A stretch of DNA of 64,000 bases. It comes from Paramyrothecium sp. XJ0827 (lineage: Eukaryota > Ascomycota > Sordariomycetes > Hypocreales > Stachybotryaceae). Position 1 is the first letter of the stretch, and each line of letters begins with the position of its first letter. The position numbers and the translations under genes are program-made. This document shows positions 35,371-48,700 of the stretch, one piece after another. The stretch covers positions 3,100,001 through 3,164,000 of the forward strand of contig JAJFPB010000002.1 in assembly GCA_020881915.1 (NCBI GenBank), written 5' to 3'. The notes below the pieces were generated by a model. That model searched no databases and was not told the origin of the DNA. It saw nothing but the letters and a program-made list of their open reading frames with translations.

Positions 35371-36812
35371 GGCGCCGGCTCGAAGTTCCGGACGGGCAGG
35401 ACGGAGGGGACGGGACGGGACGGGGTGCGCTTGAGGCGGAATCGAGACGCGGCCGGTGAGAATTCAGGGGAAATCGAGGTATCTTCAAACGCCCTCCATT
35501 CGCTCGGTTGCTGATGGTTGTTGTCGTCAGTGGTAAAGGAAGTAAAAGGGTGAGTATGGGGAAAAGGTTGTTTGTTGGGAAATTCCTCGCAATGGCGGAA
35601 CTCTCGGTGCAATTCTAATCGATAAATTAAGGCTTCTTCTGCGACTTGGGACGGGAGTGACGGAAGTGTCGGGCGGGTGGTGGGCGCCAACGCGCGTGGA
35701 TTTATGGGGCTCTCGGCAGTCTGTACCCAGCATGTACCAGGCTTGTAGCCGTGCAGCCAATGAGCAAGCAAGCCACTTCGAAGTCGAGCCCGCCAAAAAC
35801 CCTGACGGCTTGGTTTTCTCTCGTGTTATTCGCCAGAATGTGTACATTTGTGTTGTTGCAAATTGCTTATAATATATGTAAACATCAGAATACTTTATGG
35901 GTATCCATGTTGATGAGAGAGACAATAGTTAGTATTTGACACCCAGATTTATGCTGCATACCTAGCAGCACACCCACCGTATTTTAAAAGGAATAAAACA
36001 GTAATATCGCCGTTTTAATCGCTGAATAGACTAACCATAATCCTAACCAGTGATCAAAACGGTGATATCAGTATTTTGTCCCTGACGAGACACCTGGGGT
36101 GGGCTCGTAGGTATTTACTACCTTACTTAATCTTATATTTTGTATTAACACTTTCCTTGCCGACCCCTCAAAGTGGACTGCAGAAATCGAGTTCGTCACG
36201 GTGGCGCGAGAATCGGAGAATTAATCACTACCAATATCTCTAGACAAATCCACAAATCGAATCTGTCTTCAAACTGGCTCTTTTCTCTTGTTTGTCTCTT
36301 TCAGTTGTGCCATTATACCGCTATCCCAGCGGGTCGAGAGGAAAAGGGGGCATTGGCTGCTCGCCCCATTAAGGATCCAATCTCACTGTCCCTGCTTTAT
36401 AGGCCAACAACTTGAGATGCTCTCCATTAACACCTGGCCATGGCTCCACCTTATCGAGATCTGCAGCCGGAGCAGCATCTACCAAGGCTTCGGGTGTTGT
36501 GTTTATCGAGTCATTACCTACGTCACTTCAGGAAACTGACATAGAGTTGGTCGTCAACCCAAGCTGGTTCAGCGCCTTGTTCTTCTAACATAAGAAACTA
36601 GCTACGATAGGATAGGCATCCATGAAGCTAAGCTGATCATCCCAATGAAATCAAGGGCTGCCCTCCCCGGCAGATGCAATCCAGTGAACGCCTCGCAATG
36701 TTGGGAGTGATCCCAATGTTCGCCAAAGCAATGACAACAGAAACAATAGGTAACACAACACAAGCAGTTGTTTGCTCGCTAAGAAAGAAAGGAAAATATC
36801 GATGATAAGCCG
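35371..36812. other. Intergenic region with an inverted repeat
   Basis: About 1.4 kb between the ANY1-like promoter and the 3' end of the large transcription factor gene. No gene seen. It holds the imperfect inverted repeat at 35995-36077. Confidence 0.55.
35995..36077. repeat. Imperfect inverted repeat
   Basis: Arms 35995-36020 and 36052-36077, 26 bp each, match at 21 of 26 positions with a 31-bp spacer. Four of the five mismatches are transitions (C/T or A/G). The flanks are AT-biased. It could be a small decayed element or a transcribed hairpin. Confidence 0.65.
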
Positions 36813-39750
36813 TTAATCATGCAACATATACGCAACATCCGTATCCTTGGAACCTGAGCGTTCAATAGCTTCGTCAAAAATCCATCGGGGAGCCTTGGAC
36901 TGATCCTTCGTTCCCACAAATCGAAAGCCGAGACTCAAATTGTCTGTCAGAGTCGTTGTATCACGAATCTGCAACAGCTTGTCCAACCGCTCTGCGACTG
37001 CCTTCTTTGCGATGTGCGACTCTTCCCAGACGTGGGCCACTTTGTCAATCAGTGCGTCAACCATCTGTGCATCTCGCACAATCTCGCTAATACGGCTCAT
37101 TGAGCCGCTTGCACTCAAGATATCGACGGCCTCTGCGAGCATAGTAGCCAAGATGGATGGAGGTGTTTTCAGGGCATCGGGTCGAGCACGTACTACGTGC
37201 TCGACGTAGGCGCCAATGTCCAGGAGTGCCTTCGCATAAACATGGCACTGGTGCTGCAGGTCTGCTCGCAGCCCAGCAGTCAAGTGTCTACTAGGATGCT
37301 GATATCTATGCGTCTTGGCCAATGCATGGTTGAAGAGGAAATGCATAGTAAAGAATGAACCGATGTACCCATTCTTGTCCGCTTGCTCAACGTTGAGTGC
37401 ACTCAACGTTAGCTGCGGCGGTAGTCCTCGACGCCACTTCTCGAGGCTACCCAGGAGCTCCTGCATGCTTGCTATGCCTGCAGTTGACGATCCTTGAGGT
37501 TGTCGTGACATTCGATAGATGGCATGCTCGCATCTAGCCCAGAGGTGAACCATCTCAACAAGGTATGCAGCAGAACCCCTTGGCTTATCTGACGTCGCGA
37601 CAAGTTGCGAATCATATGGATCGAAGAATGGTGCATAGGAATCGAGCTGCCTCTCGAAGACATGGGAGTCGGTTGGGAGTCGCAAATATGTATCCTCGGG
37701 ATGGATCATGAGGAGCCGGTCCGGAAACATGCCGCTGAGACGCTCCAGCATGAAAAGTGACCAGAAAGTTCTCCGCCTGCACTCAGAGTAACAGGCTTTG
37801 TTCATTCCAAGAGGATACGTTGAGAGGCCGGCCTCTCTCGATTTCTCAAGCTCCACGTTGAGCTGCAGGCAGGCAGCTGTACCTGCTGCTGCTGCAATCA
37901 TGTCGCTGGCCTCGCATCGTTGAGCGTTCGATACATAATACAAAGCGAGAAGTATTCTGCTCTGGGCCACGTGGAGGCCGTTAACAGTCGAGGTCCTCTG
38001 TGCGAAGTGCGCCACCTGAGCGTACTCTGAAGCGATCTGCTTCGGCCCTCCCGAGAGCAAAACACCTACGGCCAGCATGCTATAGACCAGCATGAGGTCC
38101 TCCGCGGACTTCTTATGAGCAGTGTTAGCGAGCCAGGTCCTGAAAGCATCTTGGGGGGTGAACCGCAGGATGATGGAGTTATCGACAAAGTCGAAGAATT
38201 GTGAAATGACGGCACTGATCGACTGGGGATCCGAGACATAAGGGTCCGTACGCCAAGCTCGACTCAGGACTTCATCGGGGAGACGAGGTAAATCAGGGGC
38301 AGGTCGTTGGGTGACAATCTGAGACTTACACTGCTCCGGCGACCGCGGAACAGCAGCCAGATGGTCGCCATGAGGGATGTGAGTCCCATTCTCCAATCTT
38401 TGCCGTTTGTTGGGTCCCATCTCGGGAGAGGGATGACGAAGGGCAACCCTCGGTGAGATTGGCGATCCTCCATCACTCTTGCATAGCCTTGCCTCGCCCG
38501 GTCTAGGAGTCTCTCCCAACTTTCGGAAATCGTCAAGCTCTGCCGGAGGTGTCGAGGGTGAGAGGTTGTGTCCTCCCCTAGGCCTGTCAACATTGGTCAG
38601 CAACCCTGTACGAAGATGGCTTTCGGCGTGAAGAGGACTTGACTGACGCGTTCTTGAATTTGCAGACCCGTCCAAACTTTTCGCATTGCACGCAACGCGG
38701 GTAGTCAGGGTCGCACTTGATCTTCTTCTCCCTGCATGTAATACATGCGATTGCGAGGCGCTTGCGAGGCTTTCCTGCTTTGGTGACACCCCAATGGGCG
38801 TTGACCGCCTCCCCATCTATCACAGTCTTGCAATGGCTTCCGTCGTCATAAAAGTAGCACAAGCCTTCGCCAGGCACCTCTGCTGCTCTCACAAACCTGG
38901 GGAGAAAATGGGTTCCGGTCCATATCTTGGGACCCAGCCCATCTTTGGAAGGAATACCGTCAGAGGCGACGGTACTCGCAGGCGTTGGAGGCGGGTTCGG
39001 GCCGCTTTGAGCTGATCGGGGCTCCTGGTAACCATGCGCAGAATCCCGAGGTCCTGAAAACTGGTGACGGTAAGGGTCAGGCGGCGACCGGTAACCTTGT
39101 TCACGACTTCCTAGCAGATATTCTGGGCGGGAACTCTCATGGTGCATAGACCACTTCCCGCTCGGCTCCAGATCTGGGCGAGCGTTGGGGCGAATCGAGC
39201 TGATTTCAGGAAATCTGGGCGAGCCAGACCCGGAGAATGACCGAGAAGATGTCTGCAGCGTATGACGATCATGCTCTAGCCTGTGATCGTAAGTCGTGCG
39301 CGGTTGTGTAAGGGAAGGCGAAGTTGCAGTCTGGAAATACGAGGTTGGCGGATTACCAGAGGAGTGTCGCGGGTGATCCAAAGGTGAAGTCAACGGATAA
39401 GGGCCTCCGCGTTCCGAGTGAGGCGAGTAAGGAGGTCTGATGGTAGATGGCGGGCCGAATAGACTACTCAGCGGCGGGAGCTGCTGTCGCGAACCGTGTT
39501 GGCTCGAAGGCTCAGCCCGAGGCTGTCCCACCTCCACTGCCTTATCAGTTCCCGACATGTTGATGGCAGCAGTGCTCTCAAATTTCGCCAAGGGAAATGC
39601 CGATGCACCGAGTGGAAGTCTCCTTTGATCGACTGGCGGCGATGGAGACGAAGTTGAGGAAGAGGATGATGTGATGGAGCTCACCAGCTCTGGCGGGGTA
39701 TCCGGGAGAGCAAACCGCCGTCGATGTTCGAGAATGAGTGTGTCGCTCAT
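36813..39750 (-). CDS. Zn2Cys6 fungal-specific transcription factor
   Basis: Two exons, 39750-38648 and 38583-36813 (64-nt intron), give 957 aa. A long Ser/Pro-rich N-terminus precedes a conserved lead-in (CYFYDDGSHCKTVIDGE, AHWGVTKAGKPRKRLA). The zinc cluster C-x2-C-x6-C-x6-C-x2-C-x6-C follows at 336-363 (CITCREKKIKCDPDYPRC onward). The exon join falls just after it (KFKNA-PRGGHN). A fungal-specific regulatory domain lies in the second exon (MLAVGVLLSGGPKQIASEY, ECRRRTFWSLFMLERLSGMF). The lead-in plus cluster recalls the RosA/NosA group of sexual-development regulators, but I hold that loosely. A 12.3-kb gene-free region lies upstream, compatible with a heavily regulated gene. Confidence 0.88.
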
Positions 39751-42700
39751 TGAGAGAGGATTGCAGCTTCGATCAGGTGAGGCCGGTTCGCATAGTCCGA
39801 GCTGCAGAGATGGTACACCGAATCACCTTCGATCAACCATGAAATTCCGACCTGGGTAGTAAATCAACCAAGTTGGCACTTCAGTTGATTCACCCTCGAC
39901 AGTCAATCTGCTTCTTGGCGATAAAAGCACCGAGCGATCGACAAGCCTCAGTCTAAGTGGACAGATAGCGGTTGCTTTACGGCTTATGCCAGGGTCGTCC
40001 TTCTTTTCTTTTGCCCTGTGGAACAGACAAGACAGTGTTGTACTCCTTCAAGCAGTGGGAGGCTCAACCCATGAAACAAAGGACCAAAAGGGTGGGAAAG
40101 GACATGTGTGTCAAGAACATGGACGAGAAACGTGTGGCTTTTGTTGCGGTCGATGAGGAAGGATTACAGCCAGGGCAGCCCTCGGCATACATGCAACAAG
40201 AGGACCGAGCAAAGCCAGTCGATACCAAGGGCACCAATGGTCTGGGTTGGCTTGGCTCATTACACATAGATGGGAGGGTAGGTGGATGGGGCGCCGATAG
40301 AACGAGCCCACAGTAACATCTGGGGATGGAGTCGAAATATGGAGGGGGGTGTATATACGAGCGTGACCCTGCATGGTAAGACATGGGCGGTTGCGCACAC
40401 GTGCCGGGGACCTTCATCTCTATCTATAATCGTTCTGTGCCACCCATGGATGTTTCGCGGACGCTAGGGCACTCCCAACGCACTGGACGGCCATAGCGGC
40501 AGCGACGGCATAGCGGCTACTTAGTCGTGCAGCGCCCCTAGCGCCCCTCGTCCAGCCCGACGATTTCCAACTGGTGCGAATTGCAGCGGCGCCATGCAAC
40601 GGCAAGGCACGGCGCTGCAGCTGTTGGTTCGTAACCCGGCATCGTCGAAGGCCGTTGCTGAGGAGGGTAAATGTACAATTCACAGCCCGCAGAAGCGGGC
40701 TGCAAGGATTGGATGACTTTGACTTACTGGGGTGTGTTCAAGGGGGGGCAAGTATTTAAGCTCCCGGCCAGAAGGGGGGCTGACGACAAGGCCTAGGCCA
40801 AGAACCACCCAAGGGTCAAGGGATATCCGAAGTGACGATGGAGCGAGATGTATTTGTCCGTGGGGCATTTGCGTGAGGCGGATCCCTGTGGGCTTTAGGA
40901 TGGTGACAAAAGACCGAGTCAGCAATGGTGGATACTCTTCACTTTGATGACAGAGTACACGACAGCATCGGCAACGCCTCTAGGCTATCTCACAAGTGAC
41001 GGAGATGCAGGTAGTCTGCATGGCCTCTTTATATCCGGGATGCCAATCGAAAGCGGCTCGGACTGGCGAATGGAGACAGGTTTGGTGGATGAGAGTAGAG
41101 ATGCTACGACTGGTGTAAGTTTGAGGCAATCAGATGGCAAACATACGGCACAATCGAGAGGCATACCGTGGCCGCTCGTGAAGACCTCCAAGCAGGCAGA
41201 CAGGCGTCCATATGGTCATAGATCTCGTGGCTGGGACTGGACTCTTCTCCGCCCGGCTCTGCCCTAAGGGATCTATCGCATCCCACAAGCTACCGATCCC
41301 AGGGGCCACCACGACGGGCGTGCACCAAACGCCAAGTGTGTACCGGCCGCTCGGCAGGTAGCAAACTTACAAGGGTGGCGGAAGACGATTGAGGCAAAAT
41401 TTGAGGCCATCGTTCTACGCGGGGTCCCTAGGCCCTGTGCTAAGCGGTATCGAACACCCACGATGATGCATGGAGCAAGGTACTTCTGACGCCGGCGCCC
41501 CCCAGGATGGATCAAAAGTACCGCCCCATCCTTTCCATCCTGGTCAGATGCTGCGACTCGATAGGTGGTAGTGCGGAAACAGAGAGGGCTAAGCATCAGC
41601 AAACGACAGGCAGTATTGCAGGAATCCGAATCAGGCAATGCATTGCATTCGCTTGACATTTGTCTGTTTGTCAAGAGGTGGCGGCTGCGGTCGAGGATGC
41701 TCTCCTCCACCCTGGTTTACCAGTACCTTATTTTATTTACATTCCCTTTTGTCTTGGCTTATCTTAACTTAACTCACCTTACCTTACCTTGCCCAACCAC
41801 AGTATCAAAAGCTCTCCCACATTTTGGCCGGGGTCCGCCAAGTTTGCCGCGAGGCGACCAGCTGTTGTTGGTCGCTAGCTTCACTTGATCGATAGTGCCC
41901 TTCCATCGCTTCCCAATTGCCCGAAATACTCGCGGAGCATCGCCTACGGATCGAGCCCGGCGAGCATGTTGGTTGTTTCCCAACTGAAGTGCGGCATCCT
42001 GGAACCAGGATCTCATCCCCGGCGCTCTGCATCAAAAAGCGGGCTTCCGTCCAGTACAGATCAGGCCATGTGCATGTACCAACTGCTACCCATGCAGGTG
42101 GGCGGCAGAAAAAGCAAGACTGCAAGGAGGAGGATGCCAAATAAGAATTCTTTCACGCTCACATTTCTCTCTCGTTATTCACGTCTTTAGGTACAGTATT
42201 AACAAATGTAGGAGGAAGCCCATCTCTCTAAACTTTTCAATTAGAACTTAGGTAGGTACCTTATTACCACCCTTTCTTCCTTGAAGAAAAGGTTTGCACG
42301 CGTATACCCTAAAAAATATGTCGGGGGGTGAAGGCTCGACGGTCTCGCTCTTTCCGTCACCCACTTACCATGGACGGGTGCCCTGCAAAATTGCACTCTC
42401 ACTGGTCTCCCTCCCACACACACGAGAACCAACAGCCCTTCCAACACCCGCTGAAGACTCTGATCCTGGCCCTGCCTTCGTGCCGCTCTCCCTGGCTCGG
42501 CCGTCCGTCGGAAGCCTACTGCAACACAGTTGGTTGCCGGATGCATGTCAGCCTAACAAGGGGCACAGTTTAATGCCGTTGGTTGATAGCATATGACTTG
42601 CGCGAACGTCGATTGCAACGCATGCGGCGTGTGCTACAGAGTACGGATACTCGAGGGCCAACTACCGACATAAGGGACGAAAGCCCCTGATGAACCAAGA

Positions 42701-45700
42701 AACGAAAGAAGGAGCTGAATGACAGAGGCGGGCGCCGAGCCACGACTGAGCCCACTAGAATGCCCGTTTAGTGGCTAACTCAGCTCTACCAAAGTGGCCT
42801 TCCCAATGACGCACGGCGTAGTCTCTCGGGGGGACCAGTCGTCCAATGATTTGACAGACAGAAATCGGAGGCAACGGTGTCATTGAGCATGGCCTTGTGA
42901 CAAGTCCGAGATTCGGTTGCGCTGCGTCTGGCGAGATGGGCAACGATCCGATCGACATTTAGGCTCGTTCCGGGTGAGAAAGGTAGGCAAGCGACACTTG
43001 GTACGTACCGAGGTGTCCTTACAGTACCGAAAGTTGCGCGATGGGCTAGTGGCATGAGCCATGAGCAGGGATCGATAGCGGATGGCTTGGCCGCTCTTCC
43101 TTCGGTCAAAGCTTCCGAGTCTCCGCTTCATGAGCGCGAAGCGACGCTTTATTTGGAGACTTTCCAGCCTTAGTCGAGCCTCCTTTCCCCACACATGGGC
43201 CCGTATACTACTCCTAAAGAGGCATCAGTTCCAGTGAGGCGTATGCAACAGCGCAGTTCCCCGTATGGAACACCATGCAAGATCAAGACAGGTGGGTAGC
43301 CTTTGACCCGAACCGCCAAGACGACCTCCGCATGGCTGTCATGCTGTAGGCGGTTGCTGCTCCCTCAGCTGAGGTGTTTTGAGCAAGTGACGGACGAAAA
43401 GGGTCACGCATTGCTCATACCCTCATTCACACATAAAGCTGCAAAGGGTGGCAAAGGAATCGTCGCACTTCGCACCAGGCTACCCACATGCCGGACATCC
43501 ATCGTCATTTTATTAGTGAACTGGTGGGAAACCGAGTAACTGCCTGGGTGGCGCAGTCCAATGAGCTTAAAATCAACAGCGATAACGTCCTTCTGCGCTC
43601 GTGCGACGGGGTCAGCAGATTCTCGGCCGAATACCCCTCCCTAGCCTCACCACAAGCACTCCTTGTCTTCGTGGCACCCGAGTCTGTTCGGAACCAAGGT
43701 ACTTTGTGATCCTTGCATGGCCTTGTATTTTAGGGATGCTGTGCGGGAGGCCTTGGCGGGCAAAAAACACCGAGTCGCTTACAGCTAGCCCAACGCGATA
43801 GCCTCATCTTCTGCTGTATCGGCTATCGCTCGTGAATGCGAGATCAAGGAGCGATTGTTTGTCCGAGTGTGTCTCAACCAACTCTGACAGACAACCTGAC
43901 TCAGGCAAAGTCCACAGACCCAGATGTGCTAACAACTCCCTCACTCACGCCATTCTCCGCAAATTCCTCTGTCTAGAGCCCACAACCACAACCCGCAATC
44001 CACAATTCGGAGGGGTTTGCTGATAGCCTAACGAGGCAACCCGGCATGCACTGGCGTGCGCGTTTCGACTGTAGTTGGGAGGATGTCTACGCCTAGTGCT
44101 AATCTGTCGTCACGAAGCTTGGCTACCGGTATGAAATGCAATAGCCGGTTACGCCCATGCATCGATTCAGCGCACAACACTTTGGGGGGGCCTCAGTCAC
44201 CATGTTCGGCTCATTGCCATTAAAAATTCCTGCTATTTTAGGGGTTCTGTCTCGTTAGCACGAGAAGATTAATTACGGCTACAATTGCTTCCAGACCGTT
44301 GCCTCATTTGAGAGTGACAGGGCCCTCGCATGTGTCATTACGGATTTCCCATCCTGGATTCAAGGAAGCGGCGGGCAGGGGTGCAGCTCGGTAGAGCACA
44401 ATTCATCGCTTACTCTGTTGACACCTCAGCTTCGGCAATTTACTCCAAGAAGCTAACAGATCCCGCGTGGCTCACGCTACTGCACGTACGATAGTCCGGT
44501 CCTTGCCAATTCTCCACGCCGTTGCAGCCGCTCGCGCACATTTCGGGACCGAAGGAGGCTTTCTTCGCCTACTGACCCGAATTACGTGCACGAGATGACC
44601 ACTCGTGCCGAAGGAAAGCAGAACAAAAAAAAAACCAAAAAAATTCCAGAGAGGCAAAAGCTAGGGAGAGGGCTAGTCAAATCAGATGGGCGTCAGCTTG
44701 CCAAAAAGCTTCCTAATGCACAGGTGCTGTAGAAAATCCTTCCTGAGGAGCCTCTCTGCAGAAGGTTGTCCGACTCCTGAGTGGACAGGTTCTTGCAAAC
44801 CTAGCACCAACACATGCAAAGGAATACCGTTACCCCTCTTCTTGCATGACACAATGAGGCAAAGCCCAAGCGATCGTTTGCAGCTGATGCAGAGCAGAAC
44901 GGCAAACACTCCAGCGGGCTCCGTATGGAGCTCGGAGACACTGCCTGACACGTCCTAGGCCGAAGCACTTTGCTTACTACGTTGGCCCTTGGAACTTGTG
45001 GTGTAAGCTGCAAGATTCCGGTGAGCGGGTAGACGCATTGGCAAATATGCCACGTTGGGACGATGGCCGGGTCGGAATTGGCGTGCAACAGACAGCCGGT
45101 AGCGAATTAAAATCCGACACCCACCCTCCATCTCCGCGGCTGTCGTCTCCCTAGCCTACCGATCTCACCTGAACCACCCCGGCATTTCTGCCTGCAGCAG
45201 GTACTTGCTCCAAAGCCGGTCCTGGCCATATGGGGGAGACACGGATTGCCGGGGGAAGTACAGAGTAGGCTCACGCCCCTGTCCCCACAGCTCGCACTCG
45301 CCAGATGGTCAAAAACTCTAGATTCGGCATACCGCTCCGTTCATTTTGACCCTCACCCTCCCTCACACCCTCATTTTTCCCAAGGCTAATCTCGTAACTT
45401 CTCCACGGAGGGCACAAGCGATATTCAAACGCCTGTGACGCAGGTGATGCCGGCAAATGGCTTGTCGGACGTCGGCAGAGACCGCTGAGCTCAAGTAACG
45501 GCAGCTGTGCCGGTCAAAGGCGAGCGGCTCCTGAAGGGCCGGCATCCGCCATCCGCTCGGTCTAGTTCATTGAAACGCAGACTACCGGCTGCTATTTGGC
45601 CTGATACAGCCCCGTCTTGTTATCTTGCTAATAGATACCGTGTTGTCGAGAGTGAGCACAAACCAACCACCACCAAAAACAAGAAAAAGCTCGCTCGTTG

Positions 45701-48700
45701 GCTCTGTTCGTATAGACAGAGTCGCAGCCAGGCTTTAAATAGCACTCGGACGGGCCCAGGTCGGCGACCCTGAATGCACCACCCCCATGCTCCGGGGATA
45801 GCAGGAAGCCCAGTGGTAACAACCGGGTTTTCGCAGATTCAAGTCAAGGGAGCCATGAGATCTGGGTATGTCAAGAGTGGCGGGACCCCACCGATGCCTG
45901 GGCCTTAGTGTGCGGCACAACAAAAGCCAAACCCAGGTCCAGCGCCAAGCCGCACCACGATGAAAGGCTATTGACCTAGTCATATGAAGCCAGGCAAACT
46001 CGAGCTAGAACGGTGCTCCTCCTGGGGATAAGCGGCCCGTGGCCTGTGGCAACAGATGAAGGATAAAAGAAAATTGGCACAAAATGCGCCTACAGCAGAG
46101 TCGTCTGAAAGAAATGTCCCGGTATGTGTCAGGTTGGCCTCTAGGGGCATGAACAAGTGAGATTGGTTTTCCCAACTGCTTGATGACGCTCGTGTTTTCC
46201 ACGATATGCTCCCGTACACCGAAATAACGATTGGGGCATGTGACGTGGCTCAGGGACACATACGTACTCAGCGTTCACGGATGAAAGACTCCAGTGTGAG
46301 GCTCAACTTCTGCTATTGGTCAAAATACGACAGAGGGCGTGGCTCGGGCGTCGGCGACTATGGGTCCCGCAAACGAGAGCAAGCCGGCGGCTATATCCAT
46401 CGTTTCCTTCAATCAGAATCGCTGACACCCCTTCTCCGCTAATCGTACCATTGCCAAGGCACCAACGGCACGCTACGAAGATAAACATGGACGGGCTGCG
46501 CCACAGCAGAAGAAGAGCCGGAGAAGAAGCTTGGTTGGGTGAATGATGTGCCCGCCCCAGAATCCATCCCGGTAGCTCGTCCGGGGACTGTCGTATATGA
46601 GCACAATGCTGAAGATCCCGCTCACTAAAAGATGGCCAGGCATAATTTAGCACCATTCGCGGCACAGTTGGGGGGACAATGATAATGCTCTTGTCATGAA
46701 CAGTATCCTCGAGCACAACATGGCTCCACCACGGTCGCGGCTCGATCTCATGCTTCTAGACTTCTTCTTTCTTCCTTGGTTTCGTCCTCCCCAAGTAGAC
46801 CAAAGCACTGACCAGACGGGAACAAGATCTCCGGTCTCAATGATTGGTAGCTCAGCTGCACCCGGTCCCAAGTTGCATCCACAGAAATACCAGAAGCCGG
46901 ACTATTCAGGACCGTGCACTGCTCACTACCGAATCTAAAGAGACCTGCCTCAAGGGGCAATTCATGTATATTGTACCGCACCTCGGGACAGCGCACTAGT
47001 CAGGGTTAGAGAGCCATGGAGCTGGGCGTTGGCTATACCTGTTCGGTGCGTAGGGCGACAAATGGATTGTCTCGCTAGATTCACGTCGGCAGCCAGCCAG
47101 GGAGCCTTGCGTCTTGAGCTTTCATGGTTACCCGCTTGCGGTACACGCCACGAGGTTCATGGTATCAGATCCTCAAGTACCGGGCCCTTTCGCGCAATGA
47201 CGAGGGAGCGGCATACAGGGTCTCCCCTGAGTGGGCAGCGGGCGCCACACATGGCCATAGTTTGATTAGACGATGAGCGAGATGCATTACGTCGACTGCT
47301 GGAATGGTCACAAGTTACTGGCAAGGCAGCGAAATACTGGATCTGACAATACCTTACAGAGTACACTCCACATCTTCAGACCTAAACATCGACAGTTCAA
47401 CAGGGGAAAACATTATACAAAGAACAGCGGTGATCCACACCTCGTACTGTCGGATCAGACCATTGCAAGCCCGGGTGGAGAACTGCCAGGAATCCCAGAA
47501 GCCCCGGCTCGGTCGGGCTACAGTATCCCGTACACCTGTGCTCATTTGCACAGGGCTGTGCAACGTGGAACACAGTCAGGACAGGACTTTGTGGTTGGCT
47601 TATTGATGACATCTCGCCGAATGGTTGCAGTCAAAAGCACCGCCGCCAGTGTTCCCCAAGCTTCATTCGCAGCCCACGTGTACAGAAGCCATTTGGAAGG
47701 ATGCAGTACGAACGGTGGGGGGGCTCTGGGATACCCAGTCGGGGGTGATATTGGTCGGCATACCGCCCGCTGACAACCAGCGTAATCCCTCGTGGCATCC
47801 TAGCGAAGTCCATTCATGTATCAGGTGGCATGCCCGTCAGCCTGTGCCGCCTCAACCCCTCATCACACCTTGTTGCTAGGCGGCAAGCAGGCACGCCATG
47901 CAGTAAACGGTAGTGCTCGATTCAGCTGCGGTACATCCTTCGCGACTTGACGCAGGGGCTTCGACTTTCCGGGACCCAGCGAGTGCCGGACCAAACTCGC
48001 CCGGCTCATTGTCTGTCTGATATCTTGTGTCAATTCCGACTTCTGACAGAAATGCAGTCCTTGATACACTGCGTTGGGGCAATCTAGGAGAGGCCCATGA
48101 TTGAGAAGGAACCACCACCATGCATCGACGCTGGTTGAGGAACTTCAAGCGACAGCCGGAGCTAGAGATATTCGAGAGATCTGGTTGGTGGCATTTCGGT
48201 TATCGCATATTGCCCTTGGCCTCACCTTGGAGGGGCTATTCGACCGACCTTGGCGGTCACCGTGCGGTAGTGTCTGCGAAGGAACCTGCCATCCCTGCCT
48301 GTCACACAAGTCCAGAGCAGCACATCACAAGGTGATCATGGGTTTGCCTCGCTCACTGCCCTGATTGTGGCGGGGCAAATTATGTAGCGACGGGGAAATA
48401 ACCATCCTAGCTGCATGGGTTGGTGATATCCCTAAATCGCCGTCGGAATTTGAATTGTTTTGGACCCTCAGCTATGTATCAGTGTAGCTTCTACCGGATG
48501 GAAGGCCGGGCTCCCCAGCACTGGGGGCTTACATACAATTGGCTCCCAAAACTAGAGGCGTCATGAGCAATTTGCTCATACCATCAATTTTTCACGGCCA
48601 CAACGCGCCTAAAAGCACTCACGACGAACATGTCTCCATACGGATCTTTCAGCTGGGCCCGTGAGGTTCGGCCCTTCCTCATCTTCCTTGACACCTTTTC

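Noticed and set aside
44370..44450. tRNA-like D-arm string (GCTCGGTAGAGCA)
   Set aside because: No matching acceptor stem, anticodon stem or T-arm consensus can be paired around it.
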